Shown here: positions 19,825 to 28,238 of the stretch, piece by piece
How the letters are laid out: every line of letters begins with the position of its first letter
Position numbering within the stretch: position 1 is the first letter of the stretch
Origin: Tetrapisispora phaffii CBS 4417
Lineage: Eukaryota > Ascomycota > Saccharomycetes > Saccharomycetales > Saccharomycetaceae
Direction of reading: 5' to 3'
DNA length: 64,000 nt
Assembly: GCF_000236905.1 (NCBI RefSeq)
Contig: NC_016532.1
Span: 62,001-126,000, forward strand
The notes under the pieces: generated by a model
Seen by the model: the letters and a program-made list of their open reading frames with translations, nothing else
Database searches by the model: none
Told to the model about the DNA's origin: nothing
Program-made: the position numbers and the translations under genes

Positions 19825-21087
19825 ATGTCTTTAGAAGGCTCCAACAATGCAAATGATAAGTCGGTCAACACAAAGAGGTTGTCTCTGATGCTAGATTCCC
19901 TGCAGGCCAACGTGTCTGACAGTTCTGACGAAAGGGCAGAGACGGTAAAACCATCAACGGTTGAACAAGGGCCTATTTCCAATATGTTGCCACCGAATAA
20001 TGGCATGTATTCTGTAGCTAATAGGTCAAGTTTTATCTCGAGCTATAGTGGTGTGGTTGAGGAAGGTATCGCGGTTTCGTTTATGAATAATACCAACTCT
20101 GGATCAGAACGAGACTCCAATTCTACTTTTGGAAACAGTTCTGAGACTGTTCAGAAAATTCCTTTGTTACCCACATTGCCTTTACAAGAGAATGTCAATA
20201 GTTTCATACCAAAGGAGAAAAAATCTGGATCTCAACAAGTGAAAAGATTTGATTCATTACCATCGACCCCTTCCCCAACACAGCTGGAAGCAATAACGGT
20301 GCAGAGATATTCATCGTTACGTTCCAGTAAATCAAACAAAGCTTCTAACAACCTGAAAACAATTCTAGTAGAACCAAGCACACCAACAGCAAGCAAAAAT
20401 CAAATACCAATAATTCTGCAATCGCCACAAGAGGATACTGCAACTCAAATGCAAAAGGAGGAAGATAAGGATGAAAGTGACGACTCAATCCCTGAAATAA
20501 GAATAACGTCTAGAGTTAGCGACACAGATATGGAATCTGTTTCGTCTAGTGTGTTAGAGCCATTGCTCACTACAGTTGAAAGGGCCAACTCAGGAAAAGA
20601 TCCTATCCGTTCAGAAACTAATGAATACAACCCATCTATCCCACCAAGAAACTCAAGAAGACCATGTTCCAAAATACATGTTCCTGAAGTGCTTGTAGAA
20701 AATGTAGAGAGTGAAACTTATGGCCATGCCGATGCTCCAAATTCTGATGAAATTCTATCCCAGGAACACTCTAAACACCCCCCACCTTCATCAATACAAG
20801 CAGAAGATGCCCCTGTTCAAAGAAATCTTGGAACAATTGAACCTTTTAGTCAAGTTGATCCAGACGCATTGTCAAGAATGATCAGTTTCACTAATGGGAC
20901 ACTAGTTAGTTCAGAGTTCTCGAAACTAGATATGCAGATGGAGGAGAAGAAAGTCCTTGAACAACTGGTGGATGCGTTGACAAGACTTGCTGCTGACATG
21001 ATATCTGATCCAGAACGTTTTGATGAAGGAATACGAAGAATGGATAAAGCAACAAAAGATTTAGAAGGATTCTCTGAACATATATAA
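19825..21087 (+). CDS. NBA1: Nba1-like bud-neck / cell-division-remnant protein
   Basis: In S. cerevisiae Nba1 sits at the bud neck and at old division sites, where with Nap1, Nis1 and Rga1 it blocks Cdc42 from re-polarising there. The 420-residue protein (501 in S. cerevisiae) is mostly disordered and Ser/Thr/Pro-rich. Two ordered-looking parts stand out: the N-terminal KRLSLMLDSLQANVSDSSDE and the C-terminal helix-rich region of about 375-415 (LEQLVDALTRLAADMISDPE). Identity rests on these and on its place between NUF2 and MTF2, where YOL070C is expected, rather than on a catalytic motif. Confidence 0.8.
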   Translation: MSLEGSNNANDKSVNTKRLSLMLDSLQANVSDSSDERAETVKPSTVEQGPISNMLPPNNGMYSVANRSSFISSYSGVVEEGIAVSFMNNTNSGSERDSNSTFGNSSETVQKIPLLPTLPLQENVNSFIPKEKKSGSQQVKRFDSLPSTPSPTQLEAITVQRYSSLRSSKSNKASNNLKTILVEPSTPTASKNQIPIILQSPQEDTATQMQKEEDKDESDDSIPEIRITSRVSDTDMESVSSSVLEPLLTTVERANSGKDPIRSETNEYNPSIPPRNSRRPCSKIHVPEVLVENVESETYGHADAPNSDEILSQEHSKHPPPSSIQAEDAPVQRNLGTIEPFSQVDPDALSRMISFTNGTLVSSEFSKLDMQMEEKKVLEQLVDALTRLAADMISDPERFDEGIRRMDKATKDLEGFSEHI

Positions 21088-21597
21088 ATAGATAATGAGT
21101 TCTGAAAATCCAAGCAACCTTACGAACAGACAATACAAATGCATAAGTAAATAATTCCTCACAAAATCACATAGTTACCGATACATAAATACATATATAA
21201 TTGAACATTATCAATGCTACCAATTAATTTCTTGGAAAACTAGCACTGAACACCTGCTAGGCCTTCAAATCCTTAGCTCAGTGACTGGAAACACCAAACT
21301 AACTGGCGAAATACATTGGTAGTTCATTTATACAACACATCTACTAGTTCTAATTCGATTTTAAAGACATATAACCTGTTTCTCCTTCCATAAACAATGG
21401 TAAAAGGTTCTTTACAACTTTTAATCAAAGAAGCCTTCCTCTTTTTTCTTTTTAAGCTCTGCCAAATATTTGATTCTTGCAACTTAAATAAAACGTTTAT
21501 GTATAAATGAAAAGAGATAGTGATGATTCAATAGTTAACTCCAGGTGTATCGTATCGAAGTGCAAGTGTGTGTGGATCCCTTTTGCATTAAAGAAAA
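21088..21597. other. intergenic region NBA1-MTF2
   Basis: 510 bases, 3' flank of NBA1 and promoter of MTF2. A pyrimidine-rich tract lies near 21437-21460. No RNA gene or strong motif was recognised. Confidence 0.45.
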
Positions 21598-22998
21598 ATG
21601 TCCTTATTCTGCAACCAGATGCTACGACTTCGAGCTCTTAATGTCTCCAGATGTGCAGTGAATCGTGGAATTCATTCGAGCAATGCTTTATTGGGAGAGA
21701 TGAAGCAAAGTTCTAGTGGTAAGATTGGTAGAGACACAAGTTTGGATGAGAGCAAGACTTTTAAAAGTGAGGAAGAGCTCTCGAATATTCAAGAGCGAAC
21801 GTTGTTTGAGAATGTTTTTGAAAGGATCATGGAGAAAGAAAGAGAACGTGAATTAAGCAGGAAAGATGTTATGAGTCAAGTGAATAAACTTTCGAAAGGC
21901 CACAGTTCAGATGAAGATTATTCTGAAGGTTTAAATCCAGGTAGTTCTAATGAAAAGTTACAGATTGTCTTTGGTCAAGATAAGAAACAATTGAGTGAAA
22001 ATGATAAGAGAATGTTAGCCTTTTTCAGAAAGTCATCAGAGGAGCATAATAAGATTCATGATTCATCTCACTACAGTGATCTTGCTACTTTAACCACAGA
22101 TGATATCAGAAAATATCCTGTTTCGTTAGTATCCACAATATTAGATATAGATGATAACCAAGCAAAAGAGTTAAAAATGGACAGATCGATCTTGGGAAAA
22201 TTTGCAAAGCTAGCCTCTAACAATGTGAAGAAGAGCTATTTACCAGATGCAGAAACAACTGATGATGCATTGAATAGGAAGGAGGCCATGTTGGAGTATC
22301 TTAAGAAGAAACAGATGTTTAAATCGGACATGGACAAGGCAATGAAACCTTATATAGACTATATCATCACTCAAGTTAAGACCGATCACGAGTTGTTAGA
22401 ATACTTTATGGAATTGATCCAACAATACAAAACAAATGCTGACAAGATAATACCGACAAGTACTAGTTTCGAGGAGTTACCTAATGAAATCAAGACCCAA
22501 TGTGAAGCCCATCCAACAGTGCTACCTACTCCTCTCGATATCACTGTTCCATACATTATCCAAACTTTCTTAAAAGATGAGAAGATATATTTGCCATCAG
22601 AAAGAAGATACTCTTTATCTGCATTCATCCATAATGAATGTAAACAATTGGATCAACTTTCTTTATATTTAAGTGTCTGCAGTATTGAATTTTACAACAT
22701 TTTATTACAATTAACTTGGGAAAATTTCTCAGAAATATACCCATTACGCCAACTAATAGGAGAAATGACCATAAATGGTGTCATGGGAAACTTAGAGACC
22801 ATCAACATTCTAGAAAAGATAGTAGAAGATCTTCAATACCTCAACGATGATATAGCACACGAACAACCTTCCGATGTTAATAATGAAGTAGTTGAAAACA
22901 ACAGGAAAATATTCTCAAACATTTGGTGTCGTGATAATACAATTGGATTAGCTAAGATAGAGAAATACTTGGCCAATTTGAAAAGCAGTTTAGCTTGA
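21598..22998 (+). CDS. MTF2: mitochondrial RNA-processing protein Mtf2 (Nam1)
   Basis: Mitochondrial matrix protein that binds the N-terminal domain of the RNA polymerase Rpo41 and supports processing, stability and translation of mitochondrial mRNAs. It starts with a presequence-like stretch (LRLRALNVSRCAVNRGIHSS) that is basic and lacks acids, with a likely cleavage site near residues 25-30. The rest is helical and charged with no catalytic motif. Length 466 (440 in S. cerevisiae). The call relies on similarity, predicted import and position between NBA1 and FAD1. Confidence 0.88.
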   Translation: MSLFCNQMLRLRALNVSRCAVNRGIHSSNALLGEMKQSSSGKIGRDTSLDESKTFKSEEELSNIQERTLFENVFERIMEKERERELSRKDVMSQVNKLSKGHSSDEDYSEGLNPGSSNEKLQIVFGQDKKQLSENDKRMLAFFRKSSEEHNKIHDSSHYSDLATLTTDDIRKYPVSLVSTILDIDDNQAKELKMDRSILGKFAKLASNNVKKSYLPDAETTDDALNRKEAMLEYLKKKQMFKSDMDKAMKPYIDYIITQVKTDHELLEYFMELIQQYKTNADKIIPTSTSFEELPNEIKTQCEAHPTVLPTPLDITVPYIIQTFLKDEKIYLPSERRYSLSAFIHNECKQLDQLSLYLSVCSIEFYNILLQLTWENFSEIYPLRQLIGEMTINGVMGNLETINILEKIVEDLQYLNDDIAHEQPSDVNNEVVENNRKIFSNIWCRDNTIGLAKIEKYLANLKSSLA

Positions 22999-23488
22999 TT
23001 ATTCCTAATACAGAGTTCAATCAAATTAATCTGCTTTGCTGTTCCCACGCCTACTGTATCAGCCAGTGAAATTTACATGTATATAAACATAAGAAATATA
23101 AATACTACTGGTGTGGAGTCACATTGAATATATTCAATGTGACTCAGCCCTCTGTTAATAGATACATAATTACAATCACTAATATAAACATAGCATAAGC
23201 CCCAAACTGAACGAAGCTTAACAAGAAGTTCATCTTAAAAAGTGAACAGGCTCCATTGTCTTCGAAAAGTAAAAATGTTGATGAAAGCTATTACTTAAGA
23301 ACTCCTTTTAAATACTATTAAGAAGGTTAACACTGGGTTCAGTTGACCTCTAATCAAGGACCAGAGTGTTATTTGAGTGAATTGAGAGTCGTTTTCACTA
23401 AGAATTTCTGTGTGTTTGAGGACTGCGTAACAGGAATCGAAAGGGTGCTATTTATTTCAAAGTGATATTGATTTAGAAGCTATTGACA
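22999..23488. other. intergenic region MTF2-FAD1
   Basis: 490 bases. Its outstanding feature is a 30-base perfect palindrome at 23116-23145 (separate entry). TGACTCA, the canonical Gcn4 site, occurs at 23140-23146. No RNA gene was recognised. Confidence 0.55.
23116..23145. repeat. perfect 30-base palindrome, 15-base arms, no spacer
   Basis: GAGTCACATTGAATA is followed at once by its exact reverse complement. It lies 118 bases past the MTF2 stop and about 343 before FAD1. The right end overlaps TGACTCA, a Gcn4 site. In RNA it would fold into a stable hairpin. Confidence 0.9.
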
Positions 23489-24445
23489 ATGGCATCTTTA
23501 GAAGAGACATCCCAGCATTGTAATGATATTGTGGAATCGTATTTAAGGTTATCACCCAATGAAAGTGAGTTCATTAAGTGCACACAAGATGCTATCAACG
23601 AAACTAAAAGATGCATATTAGATGAAATATTTTGTAAATGGTGTCCCTTCAGTGGTGAGATATCGCTATCATACAACGGTGGTAAAGATTGTCAAGTATT
23701 ATTGATTGTGTATTTAAGTTGCCTTTGGGAATATTATAAGAAAGGGTCGCAAGCTTCGTTTCCATTGGCGGAACTACCTGCAGCATTCATCTCATTAGAA
23801 GAATGTTTTCCCAAATTGCAAGACTTCATAGAGTTCACTGCGATGAAGTACCATTTGAACCTATACAAATCGCCCCTTCACCCTGACAAGAAGATAAAGA
23901 TGGCTGATGCATTCGATATATATCTGAATGAATTCCCAAGGATAAAAGGTATACTGATTGGTATCAGACGGACCGATCCATTTGGAGAAAAGCTAGTGCC
24001 AATTGAGAAGACTGATTCCGGTTGGCCTGAGTTCATGAGGTTGCAACCGATTCTACACTGGAGTCTAGCAAGCGTTTGGAGTTTTTTAATATACAGCAAT
24101 GAGCCAATCTGTGAACTGTACTCGATGGGATTCACATCGTTAGGGAAAGTCACCGAAACAGACCCTAACCCATACTTGATGATAGAAAATGACAAGGACC
24201 ACAACAGAAGCAATAGGTTCAACTGGGAGGAAGAGCATGCTTTTCAAAACCAAAAAGAACTTAATAAGGAGAACATCGAATCTGATTACGAGCTAGTAAA
24301 TGTGACAGAAACGAGCATCCACACTGCTGGGAACCAAATCCACAGGGACACGAAGTACTATCCTGGATGGTACCTCACAGACGACAAACTCGAAAGGTGT
24401 GGCAGAATCAAACCAGCTGAATGCTACCCACAAGCACCAACATGA
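23489..24445 (+). CDS. FAD1: FAD synthetase Fad1
   Basis: FMN adenylyltransferase making FAD from FMN and ATP in the cytosol; a PAPS-reductase-like P-loop fold. The first ATG is at 23489 (318 residues; 306 in S. cerevisiae), two codons inside the open frame. The nucleotide-binding signature is SLSYNGGKDCQVLL near residue 60, and the FMN-site signature GIRRTDPFGEKL near 155 is followed by LQPILHWSLASVW. The C-terminal YYPGWYLTDDKLERCGR is also typical. Together with RIB2 this gives the window two flavin-pathway genes, which are not adjacent. Confidence 0.97.
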   Translation: MASLEETSQHCNDIVESYLRLSPNESEFIKCTQDAINETKRCILDEIFCKWCPFSGEISLSYNGGKDCQVLLIVYLSCLWEYYKKGSQASFPLAELPAAFISLEECFPKLQDFIEFTAMKYHLNLYKSPLHPDKKIKMADAFDIYLNEFPRIKGILIGIRRTDPFGEKLVPIEKTDSGWPEFMRLQPILHWSLASVWSFLIYSNEPICELYSMGFTSLGKVTETDPNPYLMIENDKDHNRSNRFNWEEEHAFQNQKELNKENIESDYELVNVTETSIHTAGNQIHRDTKYYPGWYLTDDKLERCGRIKPAECYPQAPT

Positions 24446-24622
24446 GCAACACACATTTACATATAACTACATAGAAAAGCATTTCAAATTTGGAACATAC
24501 ATTAGAATTTATGTACAACTATGTAACTATGCAATACGTAACAAATACGAACAATAGTGAGCCCTGAATGGAGAAGGATTAGTTTATTTACAAGAACCCA
24601 AAAGGAACAGAGACCGTTCACC

Positions 24623-24910
24623 TCAATCGTGATGTTTCCCACCCACTCTGTCATATAACCTAGCAGCATGGTAGTTGATGTTACTTTTTTGATCATTGTG
24701 TTTACCACCCATAGCATTCACAGCAGTGCATCCCTTCAACTCCTTAGCAATACCCTCACATGAGGAGGACATATGGCCATTGGACGACCAACATTGCAGT
24801 AGATTAGACATGAGCACTAAGCATTTGTTGGTTTCTTGTTTAATGATAGGTTTCTTGACTTTTAGTCTTGGTAATGGAGGCAATCTGACCACGGGAGCTT
24901 TTCCTGACAT
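24623..24910 (-). CDS. MRP10: mitochondrial small-subunit ribosomal protein Mrp10 (mS37)
   Basis: Mitoribosomal protein imported and oxidised by Mia40. From the ATG at 24910 it has 95 residues, exactly as in S. cerevisiae; the longer open frame upstream begins with GTG. Two CX9C motifs, [13 protein letters not shown] and [12 protein letters not shown], form the CHCH fold. The N-terminal block [19 protein letters not shown] and C-terminal [15 protein letters not shown] are strongly conserved. It converges with FAD1, as in S. cerevisiae. Confidence 0.97.
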   Translation of the reverse strand: MSGKAPVVRLPPLPRLKVKKPIIKQETNKCLVLMSNLLQCWSSNGHMSSSCEGIAKELKGCTAVNAMGGKHNDQKSNINYHAARLYDRVGGKHHD

Positions 24911-25265
24911 GTCGCTGGTACAAGTGTGCTGAGTGGGGGACTGTGTTGTATATCGAACCCTGCTGTTTACCGTCACGAACCGTTCATTTATACAGGTTCT
25001 GTTTTGAGTGCTTGTTGAATAAAGTGGCTTCCATTGCGAGAGGTTTTTGTTTTGGCAGAAAAACAGGTCACTGAAAAGTTTCAGGATGAGAAAGTGATTG
25101 CAGATGTGGTTTAAAGGTCATGAGATGTTCAATTGAAGGCTATATATGATACGGGGACAGTATATACGCTACATGAATATATAATGGTGCCAAGTGTTCT
25201 TGTTTGGATTGGTGGTGGCACCGTGAGTTGGGCTTTGGGAGGGCCGAGGGAGGGATGACACACTC
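24911..25265. other. intergenic region SDH5-MRP10
   Basis: About 355 bases, MRP10 promoter and SDH5 3' end. GGTGCCA and its complement are present near 25182-25220 with a 23-base spacer, not remarkable. No RNA gene was seen. Confidence 0.4.
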
Positions 25266-25730
25266 TTAGTACTTGTCAAGCTCTGGCATCCTTAGGATCT
25301 CTTTGTCCTTGTTCTTACTGAACTCTTGTAACATGGCCAGCACTTCTGAGTGTTTCCATCTGTCAGGCAGCGGAGTGGTTTTGTAGTTCTTGGTGGCCCA
25401 ATAATAAATATCCCAGTCAAGCTCGTTCAGCAACGAGTCGTATTCGTCGAGTTGTTGTGGGGTCATAGTCTTGAGGTACTTCGCAGCAAATCTGGACAAC
25501 AACAGGTCCGTCTCGAGAATGCCTCTCTTCCTGGACTGATATATCAGCCTAGCTTTCTTGGTCTCTATGGGCTCGTTCACTCTCTTGATGGGTGCCACTT
25601 TCACCCTGGCCAGGACGTCGTCATCATTCTGAGAAAACCTTCTCACGAGAGAGGTCCTGGTCACCAGTCTGGATGTTGCACTAGTCACGCTAGCCACATT
25701 GGTGGGGCTACACATTAATCTTGACAGCAT
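25266..25730 (-). CDS. SDH5: succinate dehydrogenase flavinylation factor Sdh5
   Basis: Mitochondrial matrix assembly factor required for covalent FAD attachment to Sdh1. The first ATG is at 25730 (154 residues; 162 in S. cerevisiae); the frame reaches three codons further, to a TTG only. A basic presequence (about 1-33) is followed by the DUF339/SdhE fold with the hallmark [19 protein letters not shown] and [18 protein letters not shown]. The C-terminal [11 protein letters not shown] is typical. A CCAAT-box of the Hap2/3/4/5 type lies upstream. Confidence 0.97.
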   Translation of the reverse strand: MLSRLMCSPTNVASVTSATSRLVTRTSLVRRFSQNDDDVLARVKVAPIKRVNEPIETKKARLIYQSRKRGILETDLLLSRFAAKYLKTMTPQQLDEYDSLLNELDWDIYYWATKNYKTTPLPDRWKHSEVLAMLQEFSKNKDKEILRMPELDKY

Positions 25731-25956
25731 TTTGAGCAAACTACAATCTTGGCTATCTGAGCAATCTGGGCAACTTTGGCACTGGCAAGTTCAACAATTG
25801 CATGTATTGAGCATATATAGGTATATAGAGAGTATAGAGATACGGTGGAACATGAACGTTTGCAAAACAAAAGGGATGTTCTGATATATAAGTGTGTATG
25901 TTTGGCAGCGAGTCTCGCAAGGGCTCTCATCCCATCACATGACCGTAAACCGTCTG

Positions 25957-25964
25957 TGATTGGT
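25957..25964 (-). promoter_or_regulatory. Hap2/3/4/5-type CCAAT box upstream of SDH5
   Basis: TGATTGGT on the plus strand reads ACCAATCA on the SDH5 strand, an exact match to the ACCAATNA preferred by the Hap complex, about 227 bases upstream of the ATG. SDH5 is a respiratory assembly gene, so control by carbon source is plausible. Confidence 0.5.
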
Positions 25965-26014
25965 CAGTTGCGGAGGCAGGTTATTAGGTTCTTGTTCATC
26001 TAACAGAAAGGAAT

Positions 26015-26566
26015 TTAAAGCATGTCCACTGGGAACACGATATCGCCAGTGATGCAGGTGAGCAACTCGCCGTGCTCATTGTAGGCTCTGGCGAGAACGG
26101 TGTACTTGCCTGGAGGCACCTCGTCTGGGATGCGTACGGCTTTGGTGAGCGAGTAGGCACCCTTCTGGATCGGACACTCGCCCAGGCCAGCGATGTCGTT
26201 ATCGCTGAGCATCTGACAGAGGTCAAACTTCTGAGTGAGCAGCTTGACGTAGCCCAACCTGACCTCGACGTCGACGTACGACCCCTCGCCGACGACGCTG
26301 GCCACGGTTCCCGAGGCAGAAATGGTCAGGTCTTTCCCTCTAGCAGGTGGGTTTGGAGACAGGTTGACCTGCGTGATGTCGACCACCTGGCTGATAGCCA
26401 GGTCACAGTGTTGCAACGACGAGTCCCCCGGGATAGGTTCCTTGTCGGTGACTGGCGGTTGGCCCTTGGCGAAGAAAGGAGCATTGATCTGGAACGACCA
26501 GACGGTAGAGAGTTGGAACAACAGAGCCCACACCCACAGTTTCAGCATTTGTAGCGTAGTTGGCAT
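26015..26566 (-). CDS. NPC2: Niemann-Pick type C2-like sterol-transfer protein Npc2
   Basis: Vacuolar lumen protein of the ML (MD-2-related lipid recognition) family that hands sterols to Ncr1. A hydrophobic signal peptide (LKLWVWALLFQLSTVWS, about residues 8-24) is followed by a beta-rich ML domain with cysteines in HCDL, LCQML, GECPI and TCITG. Length 183 (173 in S. cerevisiae). A second Met at residue 7 could also start. The gene is GC-rich (39 of 60 bases in 26281-26340), unlike most of the window, but keeps its conserved neighbours SDH5 and SIT4. Confidence 0.95.
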   Translation of the reverse strand: MPTTLQMLKLWVWALLFQLSTVWSFQINAPFFAKGQPPVTDKEPIPGDSSLQHCDLAISQVVDITQVNLSPNPPARGKDLTISASGTVASVVGEGSYVDVEVRLGYVKLLTQKFDLCQMLSDNDIAGLGECPIQKGAYSLTKAVRIPDEVPPGKYTVLARAYNEHGELLTCITGDIVFPVDML

Positions 26567-26919
26567 AAATAGTATGTAGATACGTTCTCGATAGGCACAG
26601 GAACGATTTGCCGTTCTTTGAAACTGCCATTGCTCTCTTTAAAACAGTTATCTTCTCTTCTCGAAGGGGTTCGTCCTTTAAAAGTGGCTCGTTCTTGGAA
26701 GAACGAGCCACCGGGTAAGGCCGAAGAGCTCTTGACGACGGGACCAGATGGATGCTTGAAGGCTCATGGACAGATGGCGTTGAGAGTACTGTGCATTGAT
26801 TGTAGGTTCAGTATATATGTTACATGCTATGTATATGTTGCTTTCTGGGGCGCTGGAGAATTAAGTATTATAGGGTTCGTGAATCTCGTTATGGGGCCAT
26901 GCAGGATTGAGCCTGTGGC
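26567..26919. other. intergenic region NPC2-SIT4
   Basis: NPC2 promoter and SIT4 3' flank. It holds the near-perfect palindrome 26684-26711, a Reb1-type CGGGTAA touching it at 26712-26718, and an AGGGG stress-response core near 26665. No RNA gene was recognised. Confidence 0.55.
26684..26711. repeat. 28-base palindrome, 13-base perfect arms, 2-base centre
   Basis: GTGGCTCGTTCTT at 26684-26696 and its exact reverse complement at 26699-26711 are separated by GG. A Reb1 core CGGGTAA begins at the next base. It lies 118 bases upstream of NPC2 and 209 bases past the SIT4 stop. Confidence 0.88.
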
Positions 26920-27870
26920 TCATAAGAAGTAGCCTCCCCTCTGGGTTGCAGTGCTTCCTGATGGGCCACCTGCGGCGGCCGCCTGGATGTAGTCTTCTGG
27001 GACTGCGCTGAAGATCTTGAACACCGGGTCCAGGTCCTCGTCGACCTTCATGACACTCGCGACGTTGCCGCACCTGTAGCAGTAGTTTGGAGCCGACCAC
27101 ACGGTGACGACGTCCTTCTCCGGGAAGTGGTACTTGAACCCCTCCATTACAAGCTGGTGGGCTCTTGCGATGAGGCTCAACCCGTTGACGTGGTTGAACT
27201 CCCTGGCGACCTTGCTGCCGAACAGCCAGCCGGCGCCCCTGGGGGACACCTGCCAGGCCTCGACGTTGTCGGGGTCGCTCCACAGCAGGTCCGAGAACCC
27301 ACCCTCGTGGGGCACCTCCTGGGCACGGGACAGCACTCTGATCTGGTCGAGCATCCGGATCTCCGGCGACAGTCCCCCGTGCACGCACAGGATCTTGCCG
27401 TCGATGATGGCCGCCAGGGTCAAGAAGTCGAACACCTGGCAGCAGTACTTCCACACCGTCGTGGACCCGTACTTGTTGAGACACTCCTCGTAGAACCCGT
27501 ACACCTGCGTGATCTGCCTCGACTCGTGGTTGCCTCGCACCAGAGTGATTCTGGACGGATACTTCACTTTCAAACACATCAGCAGCGTGAACGTCTCCAG
27601 ACTGTAGTACCCACGGTCGACGTAGTCCCCCAAGAACACGTAGTTGATCTCGTCAGGAAACCCACCCGTCGTCCGGAACAGCTCCAGCAGGTCGTGGAAC
27701 TGGCCATGGATGTCCCCACACACCGTCACAGGACTCTGCACCGGCTGGATATTGCTCTCCTCCATCAGCAGCTCCTTCACCATCTCACACAGCTGCTTCA
27801 TCTCGTTCTCTGTCAACGCCTGGCACTTCTTCACCGTCTCTAACCATTCATCAGGACCTCGGTTTCCCAT
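26920..27870 (-). CDS. SIT4: PP2A-like serine/threonine phosphatase Sit4
   Basis: Catalytic subunit of the PP6/Sit4 phosphatase that acts with Sap proteins and Tap42 in TORC1 signalling, G1/S progression and cell-wall control. The ATG at 27870 gives 316 residues (311 in S. cerevisiae); the frame extends upstream only to a GTG. Metal-site motifs GDIHGQ (52-57), GDYVDRG (81-87) and RGNHE (112-116) are intact, as are HGGLSP and [11 protein letters not shown]. The C-terminus GYFL keeps the Leu carboxymethylated in this family. It is among the most GC-rich genes here (35 of 60 bases in 27001-27060), with many C- or G-ending codons. Confidence 0.98.
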   Translation of the reverse strand: MGNRGPDEWLETVKKCQALTENEMKQLCEMVKELLMEESNIQPVQSPVTVCGDIHGQFHDLLELFRTTGGFPDEINYVFLGDYVDRGYYSLETFTLLMCLKVKYPSRITLVRGNHESRQITQVYGFYEECLNKYGSTTVWKYCCQVFDFLTLAAIIDGKILCVHGGLSPEIRMLDQIRVLSRAQEVPHEGGFSDLLWSDPDNVEAWQVSPRGAGWLFGSKVAREFNHVNGLSLIARAHQLVMEGFKYHFPEKDVVTVWSAPNYCYRCGNVASVMKVDEDLDPVFKIFSAVPEDYIQAAAAGGPSGSTATQRGGYFL

Positions 27871-28238
27871 TGTTGTAGTTCTGTCTTTGTAACTTGCGTT
27901 CTCGCTGGTTACTCTCCCTTCACACAAACACACAAAGGAAAAAACACAACATCACACACCTGGCATACCTTCTCTCTTATACCCCACCCACTCATCCCAG
28001 ATAGCCCTTCATCGGCCCTCAACACATCACCAACTTGCTTCAATTGTGGTTACTAATCTGGTCTCGAGCCTGGGTTCCCATTGCTCGAGGGCCCGTCGCA
28101 CCGGAAAGCGCTCGCCGGCGAAAAATTTGCGGGGGCGGGTAACGGGCGGGCAAGACTGCAGCTGTGGCAGCTCTCCAGCAGTGGGGCCAGCAGCTGCCAC
28201 TGCTGGCCGACTTGCTTGCCTCACTGCTGCAGCTCCGA
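27871..28238. promoter_or_regulatory. GC-rich SIT4 promoter / THP1 3' flank
   Basis: The SIT4-proximal half is pyrimidine-rich; the distal half is strongly GC-rich. CGGGTAA, a Reb1 core, lies at 28136-28142. An inverted repeat with 10-base arms (CCAGCAGTGG at 28175-28184 and its complement at 28197-28206, 12-base loop) lies just past the THP1 stop and may act in 3'-end formation. Confidence 0.5.

Noticed and set aside
27862..27870. N-myristoylation of Sit4 because it starts MG
   Set aside because: The sequence after Met is GNRGP; Pro at the fifth place does not fit the myristoylation consensus.
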